NCBI GenBank assembly: GCA_029203145.1 | Contig: CP119309.1 | Coordinates: 560,501 to 624,500 of the forward strand | Source of the DNA: Candidatus Brevundimonas phytovorans | Lineage (GTDB): Bacteria > Pseudomonadota > Alphaproteobacteria > Caulobacterales > Caulobacteraceae | DNA: 64,000 bases | Direction: 5' to 3' | Part shown: positions 34,125 to 41,807 of the stretch, piece by piece | Layout of the letters: each line of letters opens with the position of its first letter | Numbering within the stretch: position 1 is the stretch's first letter | Position numbers and translations under genes: made by a program | The notes under the pieces: generated by a model | What the model saw: the letters and a program-made list of their open reading frames with translations, nothing else | What the model was told of the DNA's origin: nothing | Database searches by the model: none

Positions 34125-35924
34125 TCAGGGGTTAACGGCGACGGGTGACGGGCAGTCCTGTTCGGGCTGGAATCGACCCAGGCCGCGTGCGGTCGACAGG
34201 TCGGGCCAGACCGGCGCGACCGGCGCCGTCTGCGGGTCCTTCAGCAGGTCGCGCACATTGGCGGGGCCGGAACCGCAGTAGGCGACGCGATAGTCGCCCT
34301 GATGCGTCCAGGCGCCGTCAGTCCCTTTCGCGAACAGGGCGATGCGGTAGCTGTCGGCCAGCAGGACCTCGACCTTGCTGTCGCCGTTCAGATCGCGGGC
34401 GGTGGCCACGCAGTCGATGGGGTCCTGACAGCCATAGCGGGGGTCGTTGGGACGCACCGGGGTCACGAACCCGGCGGGCAGGGCGGCCTCGACGGGCCAG
34501 GCGCTGATGCGCGGCGTGCGGGGCGGAATGGACTCGTCAGTCTGTTTCAGGGCGTAGCGGTCCTTGCTCGCCTGCGCCGCCTTGGCCCGGCGCGCGACCT
34601 CGGCGTCTGACGACCTGGCCAGATCGGCCAGGGCCGCCTGACCAGTCTTGCCCGCCTCAAAGCGCAGGAAGGCGTAGTCGAACTGCGCCGCGCTGACGGC
34701 GCCGCGCTTCAGCCGGGCGACCTGATCCCCGACCGACAGGCGGGCGGGGTCCAGCAGGGGGCTGAACAGGGCCAGGATGACGGCGACGGTCAGGACGGCG
34801 GCGGCGACATTGGTCCGCTCCAGCGGCTTCATCCACGCCGTCTTCTTCCAGAAGGGACAAAGCGCCGCCCAGCCGTAACCTGCCGCATAGACCACCCCGA
34901 CCAGGGCGCAGGCCGAGGCGATGATCCGGTCCGGCGTCAGGCCGTGCTGGCCGATGCGAAGGCTTAAGCCCCAGATCGCGATCAGGATCAGCGGCGTCAG
35001 CAGGACGGCGGCGACCCGCACGGCGACGCGCAACACCACGGGCGGCAGGTTGTCCTCGCGTCCGTCCTGATAGGCGGTGTTGATCAGGATGATCAGGGCG
35101 GCGGCCGCCGACAGCACCAGAGCCGTGGCGCTGCCCGTCTTCCACAACCCGTCCAGTCCGGTGAAGGGCAGGGCCGCAAGGAAGCCCGCCACCAACACGG
35201 TGATGACCAGCAGCAGCCAGGACAGCAGCATCAGGGCCACGGTCCGCACGCCCCGGATCAGGCCCGCCCGCACGTCGGTCAGTTGCACGGCGACGGCGAA
35301 GACCAGACAGGTGACGGGGATGGCGAACCACTCCTCGCCGATCAGGTCGGACAGGAAGCTGAGGCCGATGATGCGGAACAGAGCCGCGCCCAGGAACAGC
35401 AGCAGCCAGAAGGCGCCGGTGAAGCCCAGCGACAGGGCCAACTGCACCCCGGCCTTCCACGCCGTGTCGAAATAGTCGTCGAAGTCAGCGATCCAGCGGC
35501 GGCTTGCCGCCGCCGGGACGATCAGATGGTGGGCGATGAACAGCGCGGAGGCGCTGAAGGCCACGACCGGGAAACGCAGATAGGGCGGGCGGAAATAGTC
35601 GCTCGTCTGTTGCGCGGCGTCATGCCAGCCCAGCAGGGCCAGAACCGCTGCGGCGACCACGCCCCAGAGCGCCAGCGCCTTGACCGACAACCGTCCCACC
35701 CCCGCCAGCAGCATGACGGGCGTAAAGGCGCAGGCCAGGACCAGGGCCGCAAACAGCGGCGGGTTGGTCGCGGGCCAGGTCAAGGCGTCGTGCGTCGCCA
35801 TGCTGCGATAGAGGCCATAGAGCAGCAGCCCCTGCACCAGACCGATCCCCAGTCGCGCGACCGCCAGCCCCTTCGTCCCGCCCAGCGAGGCGCGTCCGGT
35901 CTGGTCGTGGAACGGGTCGGTCAT
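34125..35924 (-). CDS. DUF4153 membrane protein
   Basis: A 599-residue protein. The N-terminal two thirds hold about ten hydrophobic helices (LVQGLLLYGLYRS, LFAALVLACAFTPVMLLAGV, GFTGAFWLLLFLGAALFRI, LMLLSWLLLVITVLVAGFL), the typical DUF4153 pattern. The C-terminal 190 residues are soluble and contain RYGCQDPIDCVATARDLNGD with an FG-GAP-like DLNGDSKVEVLL segment, suggesting a beta-propeller-like or calcium-binding extracytoplasmic domain. Function unknown. The start at 35924 is chosen because the 47 codons before it come from the dispersed repeat. Confidence 0.85.
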   Translation of the reverse strand: MTDPFHDQTGRASLGGTKGLAVARLGIGLVQGLLLYGLYRSMATHDALTWPATNPPLFAALVLACAFTPVMLLAGVGRLSVKALALWGVVAAAVLALLGWHDAAQQTSDYFRPPYLRFPVVAFSASALFIAHHLIVPAAASRRWIADFDDYFDTAWKAGVQLALSLGFTGAFWLLLFLGAALFRIIGLSFLSDLIGEEWFAIPVTCLVFAVAVQLTDVRAGLIRGVRTVALMLLSWLLLVITVLVAGFLAALPFTGLDGLWKTGSATALVLSAAAALIILINTAYQDGREDNLPPVVLRVAVRVAAVLLTPLILIAIWGLSLRIGQHGLTPDRIIASACALVGVVYAAGYGWAALCPFWKKTAWMKPLERTNVAAAVLTVAVILALFSPLLDPARLSVGDQVARLKRGAVSAAQFDYAFLRFEAGKTGQAALADLARSSDAEVARRAKAAQASKDRYALKQTDESIPPRTPRISAWPVEAALPAGFVTPVRPNDPRYGCQDPIDCVATARDLNGDSKVEVLLADSYRIALFAKGTDGAWTHQGDYRVAYCGSGPANVRDLLKDPQTAPVAPVWPDLSTARGLGRFQPEQDCPSPVAVNP

Positions 35925-35996
35925 GGCGTGGCCCCTTGCGCTTGGCCGGCAGGGTGGACTGTGAAGGCGAGAAGGGAAAGTGCTCACCCCATCCTT

Positions 35997-36050
35997 CCTT
36001 CTCCCCTTGCGGGAGAAGGTGGCCCGCGTAGCGGGTCGGATGAGGGGTCT
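35997..36050. repeat. Dispersed intergenic repeat copy
   Basis: CCTTCTCCCCTTGCGGGAG continuing to GGTCGGATGAGGGG is the same element as the inverted pair after cysS. It lies in the 5' upstream region of the DUF4153 gene, and its translation produces the spurious N-terminal extension of that frame. Confidence 0.8.
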
Positions 36051-36068
36051 CGCTGCCTCCCCCAAACC

Positions 36069-36098
36069 CGCTCATCCCGGCCTTCGCCGGGATGAGCG
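36069..36098. repeat. Perfect 13-bp palindromic hairpin
   Basis: CGCTCATCCCGGC, loop CTTC, GCCGGGATGAGCG: a perfect stem of 13 bp with a UUCG-like tetraloop, followed by GTAAAAAGG. This kind of CATCCCGGCCTTCGCCGGGA repeat is common between alphaproteobacterial genes. Confidence 0.75.
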
Positions 36099-36539
36099 GT
36101 AAAAAGGGGCAGCCTTCACATCCAGCCCCGCCAATCCCTGAAACTGCAAGGGATTGAGCGCCGCCATCCCCCGGTGCAGCCTGCCCGTCATGGGCGCCGG
36201 GAGTAGCCGCGAACAGCGGCGCCTGCCCCGAGCTCATGTCCAACTCTTCGCGCGGGGCGTCGGTCTTCGTCGAAACGGTACTACTCATCTGTCTCCGGGC
36301 GAAGGCCCGGCGCCCCGTCCAGCCCTCTCGACCTGCCGCGCCTGCGCGGCGGGGCGAGGCCGCATGCCTCGTCACCCGGACCTCTGCCATGGAAGCCGCG
36401 AAGGGGTGCGGCGCTGAAACCCTTTGGCCAGAGCCGGAGAGGCGGTGCGGAATGTCGCCATGCGCTGCGCGGGCTTGAGCCGCGCGCGGGCGTCGCTATA
36501 AGAGCCGTCGAAATCCTGACTCTTTTTCGGAAGACCTGA

Positions 36540-36788
36540 ATGGCCGACCAGCACGCAGACAACGCCGAACACGCCTATGTGCATGGCGCGATGGAAATCT
36601 CGGAGCAGGTCTCGACCTGGCATCTGTTCCTCTTCCTGGCCAAGTGGGGCTCGCTGGCGACCGCGGCGCTCCTGGTGCTGCTGACGGTGTGGTTCGCCGT
36701 GGGCGCGGGCTTCCTGGCCGGCGCGATCAGCGGCGTGGTGGTTTTCGTGGCGGGCTTCTTCGCCCTGCGCTCCAAGCCCGCGCACTGA
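36540..36788 (+). CDS. aa3-type cytochrome c oxidase subunit IV
   Basis: An 82-residue protein with the bacterial COX4_pro_2 layout: histidine-rich acidic N-terminus (ADQHADNAEHAYVHGAMEIS), the W-H-x-F motif STWHLFLFLAKWGSLATAAL, and a second helix FLAGAISGVVVFVAGFFAL. In Rhodobacter and Paracoccus this small subunit associates with the aa3 oxidase. No other oxidase genes are nearby, so it is a detached subunit gene. A strong terminator follows. Confidence 0.9.
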   Translation: MADQHADNAEHAYVHGAMEISEQVSTWHLFLFLAKWGSLATAALLVLLTVWFAVGAGFLAGAISGVVVFVAGFFALRSKPAH

Positions 36789-36826
36789 GGTTTGCGCCGC
36801 GTCTGCGGCGTTACGACCTGGGGATC

Positions 36827-36863
36827 AGCCCGTCGAGCCGCGTGCTCGGCGGGCTTTTCTTTT
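36827..36863 (+). terminator. Rho-independent terminator after the oxidase subunit gene
   Basis: AGCCCGTCGAGC pairs with GCTCGGCGGGCT (one mismatch), loop CGCGT, then TTTTCTTTT. It begins 39 bp after the stop codon. Confidence 0.9.
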
Positions 36864-36958
36864 GCATCGCAGCGTAAGCGCGGGCACGAACTTGCCTTGC
36901 TGAGCGCCTGTTAGCGCTATTTGGGCAATAAAATTACGCAAGTGCAGCAATTCGGACT

Positions 36959-36988
36959 TTGACGCGCCCTTCTGCTTCGTCCTAACGT
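36959..36988 (+). promoter_or_regulatory. Possible promoter of the pnt operon
   Basis: TTGACG at 36959-36964 with CTAACG or TAACGT 17-18 bp downstream. The -10 is a poor match, so this is a low-confidence proposal about 32 bp from the pntAA start. Confidence 0.35.
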
Positions 36989-37019
36989 TCGGGCTCTGGG
37001 GGACTTGGGAGGGATTCGC

Positions 37020-38153
37020 TTGGCTGTCGCCATCGCCGTGACCCGCGAACGCCGTGAAGGCGAAACGCGTTGCGCTGTAACGCCGGAGACGGTGAAGAAG
37101 CTGATCGCCCTGGGCGCGACCGTCTCGGTCGAGGCCGGGACGGGCCTCGGCTCGTCCATTCCCGACGCCGACTACGCCGAGGCCGGGGCCACGGTGAAGC
37201 CCGACACCCGCGCGGTGCTGGAGGGCGCCGACATCGTGCTGAAGGTGCGCGGCCCGACGGCGCAGGAAACCAGCGCGCTCAAGCCCGGCGCCATCGTCAT
37301 CGCCATGCTGGACGCCTATCGCGAGAAGGACACGGTCGAGGCGCTGAAAGGCGCCAACGTCACCGCCTTCGCCATGGAATTCGTGCCGCGCATCACCCGC
37401 GCCCAGGTCATGGACGTGCTGTCGTCCCAGGCCAATCTGGCCGGCTACCGCGCGGTGATCGAGGCGGCCTACGCCTTTGGCAAGGGCTTCCCGATGATGA
37501 TGACGGCGGCGGGCACGGTCGCCCCGGCCAAGGTCTTCGTCATGGGCGTCGGCGTCGCGGGCTTGCAGGCCATCGCCACGGCCCGGCGTCTGGGCGCGGT
37601 CGTCACCGCCACCGACGTGCGCCCGGCCACCAAGGAACAGGTCGAAAGCCTCGGCGCCAAATTCCTGGCCGTCGAGGACGAAGAGTTCAAGAACGCGCAG
37701 ACCGCTGGCGGCTACGCCAAGCCGATGTCGCCGGAATACCAGGCCAAGCAGGCCGTCCTGACCGGCGAACACATCAGGAAGCAGGACATCGTCATCACCA
37801 CGGCCCTGATCCCCGGTCGCGCGGCGCCGGTGCTGGTCAGCGCCGAACAGGTGGCCTCGATGAAGCCGGGTTCGGTCCTGATCGATCTGGCGGTCGAGGC
37901 GGGCGGCAATGTCGCCGGCGCCAAGGCGGGCGAGGTCGTGACCACGGCGAACGGCGCCTCCATCGTCGGCTACACCAACCTGCCGGGCCGGATCGCAGCC
38001 GACGCCAGCGCCCTCTATGCGCGCAACCTGACGGCCTTCGTCGGGTTGATGCTCAAGGACGGCGTCGTGACGCTGGATCTGGAAGACGAAATCCTCAAGG
38101 CCGCCGTCGTGACGCACGGCGGGGCCGTGGTGCATGAGGGCGTGAAGGGATGA
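37020..38153 (+). CDS. pntAA: NAD(P) transhydrogenase subunit alpha, part 1 (PntAA)
   Basis: A 377-residue soluble NAD(H)-binding domain of the proton-translocating transhydrogenase, related to alanine dehydrogenase. Visible are AVTRERREGETRCAVTPETV, ETSALKPGAIVIAML, the Rossmann segment VFVMGVGVAGLQAIATARRL with TATDVRPATKEQVES, and AVEAGGNVAGAK with GYTNLPGRIAADAS. The start is the TTG at 37020, 6 nt behind GGGAGGG; the frame open from 37005 adds only 5 codons lying in the ribosome site. The enzyme uses proton motive force to make NADPH from NADH. First gene of the pnt operon; overlaps the next gene by ATGA. Confidence 0.93.
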   Translation: MAVAIAVTRERREGETRCAVTPETVKKLIALGATVSVEAGTGLGSSIPDADYAEAGATVKPDTRAVLEGADIVLKVRGPTAQETSALKPGAIVIAMLDAYREKDTVEALKGANVTAFAMEFVPRITRAQVMDVLSSQANLAGYRAVIEAAYAFGKGFPMMMTAAGTVAPAKVFVMGVGVAGLQAIATARRLGAVVTATDVRPATKEQVESLGAKFLAVEDEEFKNAQTAGGYAKPMSPEYQAKQAVLTGEHIRKQDIVITTALIPGRAAPVLVSAEQVASMKPGSVLIDLAVEAGGNVAGAKAGEVVTTANGASIVGYTNLPGRIAADASALYARNLTAFVGLMLKDGVVTLDLEDEILKAAVVTHGGAVVHEGVKG

Positions 38154-38404
38154 ATGCGCTTCGCTTGATCGCGACGATCACAGCCTACCTGATCGGCGTT
38201 GGTGGTTCGCTTTTGGCCGTGGGGAACCTGCCGTTCGGCGCTTTGAGTGCAGGCACCCCGCCGCCTGCCTATGTTTGGATGAATATGTTGGTTGGGGCGA
38301 TCATGCCCGCTGCCCTTTCGATCGCGCTCGCGACTGGTCTGTTGCTGGTGGCGCGAGTTGATCGTCGATTGGAGCAGTTGGAATTCAAGGTGAGGCAAAG
38401 CTGA
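38150..38404 (+). CDS. Small two-helix membrane protein inside the pnt operon
   Basis: An 84-residue protein with two hydrophobic helices (LRLIATITAYLIGVGGSLLA and MPAALSIALATGLLLVARVD) and a charged C-terminal tail (RRLEQLEFKV). Its ATG overlaps the pntAA stop by 4 bases and its stop is 2 bases before pntAB, so translation is coupled to the transhydrogenase. No family recognised. Its base composition is slightly lower in GC than its neighbours. Possibly an accessory or assembly factor of the complex, which is inference from position only. Confidence 0.75.
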   Translation: MNALRLIATITAYLIGVGGSLLAVGNLPFGALSAGTPPPAYVWMNMLVGAIMPAALSIALATGLLLVARVDRRLEQLEFKVRQS

Positions 38405-38406
38405 CC

Positions 38407-38733
38407 ATGGAACACGTCGATCCCACGATCTTCCGGCTGGCCATCTTCGTGCTGGCGATCTTTGTCGGTTATTATGTGGTGTGGAGCGTGACGCCGGCGC
38501 TGCACACGCCGCTGATGGCCGTGACCAACGCAATTTCCAGCGTCATCATCGTCGGCGGCCTGATCGCTGCGGCGGCGCTCAGTCCCGAGGCGGCTGGTCC
38601 GAACGCCTGGATCGCCAAGGGCGCGGGCGTGGCGGCGGTGACGCTCGCCAGCGTCAACATCTTCGGCGGCTTCATGGTCACGCGACGGATGCTGGCCATG
38701 TACAAGAAGAAGGAAAGGCCCAAGGCTTCGTGA
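38407..38733 (+). CDS. pntAB: NAD(P) transhydrogenase subunit alpha, part 2 (PntAB)
   Basis: A 108-residue membrane subunit with three to four helices: FRLAIFVLAIFVGYYVVWSV, HTPLMAVTNAISSVIIVGGL and VAAVTLASVNIFGGFMVTRR. The H-T-P-L-M-x-x-T-N-A-I-S motif is diagnostic for the membrane part of the alpha chain, here a separate polypeptide as in Rhodospirillum. It overlaps the next small gene by 4 bases. Confidence 0.95.
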   Translation: MEHVDPTIFRLAIFVLAIFVGYYVVWSVTPALHTPLMAVTNAISSVIIVGGLIAAAALSPEAAGPNAWIAKGAGVAAVTLASVNIFGGFMVTRRMLAMYKKKERPKAS

Positions 38734-39014
38734 TTTTTTCGCCTGTTCTGTTCGCCTTCTATGTCTCCTGGGCCGTCACCGGTCTGGGCGTGGCCCTGTG
38801 GATCTGGAGCTGGGTGCGGGTGAAAGACCCCATCGGCAAGCTGCGGTTTCAGGACTGCGGCGTGGTGCTGGTCTTCGCCGCCGTGCTGACGCGGATCGTC
38901 ATCCAGAACCGCGAGATGACCGTCTTCGACTGGGCCATGATATTCCTGGGGCCGCTGTTCATCGCCGCCGCGCTGTGGCGACTGTCCCGCACCCAAGGCC
39001 TGACCAAACGCTGA
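38730..39014 (+). CDS. Small membrane protein in the pnt operon
   Basis: A 94-residue protein with GTG start at 38730, overlapping the pntAB stop (GTGA). Three hydrophobic segments: IFSPVLFAFYVSWAVTGLGV, QDCGVVLVFAAVLTRIVI and FDWAMIFLGPLFIAAALWRL. No recognised family. An apparent longer frame from 38481 runs antisense-like through pntAB and is a shadow. Position alone suggests a link to the transhydrogenase complex. Confidence 0.7.
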   Translation: MIFSPVLFAFYVSWAVTGLGVALWIWSWVRVKDPIGKLRFQDCGVVLVFAAVLTRIVIQNREMTVFDWAMIFLGPLFIAAALWRLSRTQGLTKR

Positions 39015-39025
39015 GAGTAACTATT

Positions 39026-39403
39026 ATGAAGACCACCCTGATTTTCGCCGCCGCCCTGACCGCCGCCGTCGCCGTCTCCGGCGCCGCCTCGGCTCAGAAG
39101 ACCGAAGAAGTGGGCCAGAACCCCTATGGCGGCCTGCACTGGTCCGTGGCCGCGCCGCAGGGCGCCAGCTGGGCGCTGCAATGCCAGTTCGCGCCGGTCA
39201 CCATTCGCGGCATCCACATGAACCGCATCAACCACACGGGCACGGGCCACATGGCCGGCCGTCTGCCCAGCGACAACGGCAGCTGCCGCGTGACCAAGAC
39301 GGGCGGCGAGGGCGGCGTGGGCGTCGCCGTGGTCAAGAACGGCGTGGCCACCTCGGCTGGCACGCGTGACGCTGCGACGCCGGCTGTCGTCAACGTCTTC
39401 TGA
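39026..39403 (+). CDS. Secreted small protein in the pnt operon
   Basis: A 125-residue exported protein: clean signal peptide (MKTTLIFAAALTAAVAVSGA, cleavage after AASA), then a mature domain of about 100 residues with two cysteines (WALQCQF and NGSCRV) that could form a disulfide, and glycine-rich beta sequence (GEGGVGVAVVKNGV). No family recognised. It lies 11 bp after the preceding membrane gene and 42 bp before pntB, so a periplasmic protein is encoded within the transhydrogenase operon. Confidence 0.75.
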   Translation: MKTTLIFAAALTAAVAVSGAASAQKTEEVGQNPYGGLHWSVAAPQGASWALQCQFAPVTIRGIHMNRINHTGTGHMAGRLPSDNGSCRVTKTGGEGGVGVAVVKNGVATSAGTRDAATPAVVNVF

Positions 39404-39445
39404 TCTGAAATGACCGACTGACATGACCCTGGGGGAGGGGATCTG

Positions 39446-40867
39446 ATGAACGCATCCATAGCCGCGCTGGCCTATCTGGCCGCGGGGGTCCTGTTCATCC
39501 TCTCGCTCAGGGGCTTGTCCAGCCCGGAGACCAGCCGTCGAGGCAATACGCTCGGCATGATCGGCATGGGTCTGGCCGTCGGCGTGACCCTGCTGACGCT
39601 AGGCACGTCCGGCGCGCTGGACCTGATGACCCTGGCCCTGATCGGCGGCGGCGTCGTGGTCGGCGGGGGCGCAGGCGCGCTGATCGCCAAGCGGGTGCCG
39701 ATGACGGCCATGCCGCAGCTGGTGGCGGCCTTCCACTCCCTGGTCGGTCTGGCCGCCTGTCTGGTGGCGGTCGGCGCGGTCTATGCGCCTGACGCCTTCG
39801 GCATCATGACGGCCGGCGGCGGCATCAAGACCCTGTCGATCGTCGAGCTGTCGCTGGGCGTGGCCATCGGGGCCATTACCTTCACCGGCTCGGTCATCGC
39901 CTTCGCCAAGTTGGACGGCCGGATGAGCGGTTCGCCGATCCTGCTGCCGGCGCGCCACCTGATCAACATCGGCCTGGCCCTGGCGCTGGTCTTCCTTATC
40001 GGCGTGCTGATCGGCACCGGCGGCACGGCCATCTGGGCCTTCTGGGGCGTCTTCGCCATTGCGCTCATTCTGGGCGCGACCCTGATCATCCCCATCGGCG
40101 GCGCAGATATGCCGGTGGTGGTGTCGATGCTGAACTCCTATTCCGGCTGGGCCGCGGCGGCTCTGGGCTTCACGCTCGAGAACATCGCCCTGATCATCAC
40201 CGGCGCCCTGGTCGGGTCGTCGGGCGCTATCCTCAGCTACATCATGTGCAAGGGCATGAACCGCAGCTTCATCAGCGTCATCCTGGGCGGCTTCGGCGGC
40301 GGGGATGCGGCGGCGGCCGGCGGCGCGGGCGCGGTCGAGACCCGCCCCGTCAAGCAGGGCTCGGCCGAGGACGCCGCCTTCATCATGAAGAACGCCTCCA
40401 AGGTCATCATCGTCCCGGGCTACGGCATGGCAGTGGCCCAGGCCCAGCACGCCCTGCGCGAAATGGCCGACAAGCTGAAGGAAGAAGGCGTCGAGGTGAA
40501 ATACGCCATCCACCCCGTCGCGGGCCGGATGCCGGGCCACATGAACGTCCTGCTGGCCGAGGCCAACGTCCCCTATGACGAGGTGTTCGAGCTGGAGGAC
40601 ATCAACTCCGAGTTCAGCTCCGCCGACGTGGCCTTCGTCATCGGCGCCAATGACGTCACCAACCCCGCCGCCAAGACCGATCCGCAATCGCCCATTTACG
40701 GCATGCCGGTGCTGGACGTGGAGAAGGCGGGCACTGTCCTCTTCATCAAACGCGGCATGGCGGCAGGCTACGCCGGCGTCGAGAACGAACTCTTCTTCCG
40801 CGATAACACCATGATGCTGTTCGCCGACGCCAAGAAGATGGTCGAGGGGATCGTGAAGGCGCTGTGA
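39446..40867 (+). CDS. pntB: NAD(P) transhydrogenase subunit beta (PntB)
   Basis: A 473-residue subunit: about nine membrane helices (residues 1-270) that form the proton channel with PntAB, then the soluble NADP-binding domain (about 290-473). Diagnostic stretches are ADMPVVVSMLNSYSGWAAAA, CKGMNRSFISVILGGFGG, VIIVPGYGMAVAQAQHALRE, HPVAGRMPGHMNVLLAEANV and VIGANDVTNPAAKTDPQSPI. A GGAGGGG ribosome site precedes the ATG. Completes the split transhydrogenase with PntAA and PntAB. Confidence 0.97.
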   Translation: MNASIAALAYLAAGVLFILSLRGLSSPETSRRGNTLGMIGMGLAVGVTLLTLGTSGALDLMTLALIGGGVVVGGGAGALIAKRVPMTAMPQLVAAFHSLVGLAACLVAVGAVYAPDAFGIMTAGGGIKTLSIVELSLGVAIGAITFTGSVIAFAKLDGRMSGSPILLPARHLINIGLALALVFLIGVLIGTGGTAIWAFWGVFAIALILGATLIIPIGGADMPVVVSMLNSYSGWAAAALGFTLENIALIITGALVGSSGAILSYIMCKGMNRSFISVILGGFGGGDAAAAGGAGAVETRPVKQGSAEDAAFIMKNASKVIIVPGYGMAVAQAQHALREMADKLKEEGVEVKYAIHPVAGRMPGHMNVLLAEANVPYDEVFELEDINSEFSSADVAFVIGANDVTNPAAKTDPQSPIYGMPVLDVEKAGTVLFIKRGMAAGYAGVENELFFRDNTMMLFADAKKMVEGIVKAL

Positions 40868-40942
40868 GGCGGGTTCGCCTGCACCGTTGAGTCCCGCCGC
40901 GAACAGCGCCATCAAGGCCCTGAAACCAGCAGCGGGGCGGCC

Positions 40943-41353
40943 ATGACGGAGGAGGGGGAGATCGTGTTCAGCGCGGACGAGATCATCGCCAACCTGTCGC
41001 TGAGCCCCCATCCCGAGGGCGGGCATTTTCGGCCCATGGCGCGCGATCCGGGGCTGGCGGCCTGCGGCTCCGAGGCGGCGACCGCCTATCGGCTGCTGAC
41101 GGCGGAGGACGCCGACGACTGGCGTCCGGTCGAGACGACCGAGATATGGGCCTTCTACATGGGGGCGCCGCTGACGCTGGAACTGGTCACGGATCAGGGG
41201 CTGAGACCGCTGGTGCTCGGTCCGGATCAACCGCAGATCGCGGCCCCCGCCGGGGCCTGGCGGCGGATGCGCAGTCAGGGCGACTGGACCCTGGCCGGCT
41301 GTTCGACGGCGCCGGGCCTGGCCATCGAAGCCGTGGAGGCGCCCCGTGTCTGA
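40943..41353 (+). CDS. DUF985 cupin-like protein
   Basis: A 136-residue cupin-fold protein. The N-terminal motif LSLSPHPEGGHFRPM followed by TAYRLLTAED, EIWAFYMGAPLTLELV and GAWRRMRSQGDWTLAGCSTA is characteristic of DUF985 (cupin_5). The fold could bind metal or a small acidic ligand; the activity is not known. It is followed at once by a DUF1801 gene in an unusual stop/start arrangement caused by a 13-bp tandem duplication. Confidence 0.87.
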   Translation: MTEEGEIVFSADEIIANLSLSPHPEGGHFRPMARDPGLAACGSEAATAYRLLTAEDADDWRPVETTEIWAFYMGAPLTLELVTDQGLRPLVLGPDQPQIAAPAGAWRRMRSQGDWTLAGCSTAPGLAIEAVEAPRV

Positions 41354-41367
41354 ACCCCGTGTCTGAA
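41342..41367 (+). repeat. 13-bp tandem duplication at a gene junction
   Basis: CCCCGTGTCTGAA occurs twice in direct succession (41342-41354 and 41355-41367). The first copy provides the stop of the cupin gene (GTC TGA); the second provides the GTG start of the next gene. Confidence 0.85.
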
Positions 41368-41772
41368 CCCAAGACCAAGCCCACCGACGCGTCGGTCGAG
41401 GATTTCCTGGCGGCGGTCGAACCGGTGCGACGGCGCGAGGACGCCCGAACCGTCTGCGCCCTGATGTCCGAAATCACCGGCGAGGCGCCCGTCCTGTGGG
41501 GGCCGTCCATCGTCGGCTTTGGCCGCTACGCCAACGTCACCGCCAACGGCAAGAGCGCCGACTGGCCGCGCATGGGCTTCTCGCCGCGCAAGGCGGCCCT
41601 GACCCTCTATCTGGCCGCGACGCCGCAGACCGAAGCCCTGCTGGCGCGGCTGGGGCCGCACACGACCAGCGTGGCCTGCCTCTACATCAAGCGTCTGGAT
41701 CAGGTGGACATGGGCGTGCTGCGCGATCTCTGCGTCGCCAGCCACGACGAGATGAAACGCCGCTATCCCTGA
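41359..41772 (+). CDS. DUF1801 domain protein
   Basis: A 137-residue soluble protein with GTG start (MSEPKTKPTDASVEDFLAAV). DUF1801 (YdhG-like) marks are RRREDARTVCALMSEITGEA, PVLWGPSIVGFGRYANV and LYLAATPQTEALLARLG. Function of the family is not established. It starts 5 bp after the cupin stop, so both are likely co-translated. Confidence 0.85.
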   Translation: MSEPKTKPTDASVEDFLAAVEPVRRREDARTVCALMSEITGEAPVLWGPSIVGFGRYANVTANGKSADWPRMGFSPRKAALTLYLAATPQTEALLARLGPHTTSVACLYIKRLDQVDMGVLRDLCVASHDEMKRRYP

Positions 41773-41807
41773 TTGGCTTGCCGGGCGTGCGGAGGGGCTT
41801 ATAGCGG

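Larger units (their letters stand above)
35925..36539. other. Long intergenic region with repeats
   Basis: About 615 bp between the DUF4153 and cytochrome oxidase genes. It contains a copy of the dispersed repeat (35997-36050) and a perfect hairpin (36069-36098). From about 36110 to 36539 several overlapping frames are open on both strands but none has a ribosome site, family resemblance or protein-like composition; I see no gene there. Confidence 0.6.

Noticed and set aside
36110..36480. Several 80-90 codon frames in the DUF4153-oxidase intergenic region
   Set aside because: They overlap each other on both strands, lack ribosome sites and partly translate repeat DNA.
39599..41230. 543-codon minus-strand frame opposite pntB
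   Set aside because: Composition is that of a shadow (runs of Gly, Gln, Asp, His) and pntB is unmistakable on the plus strand.
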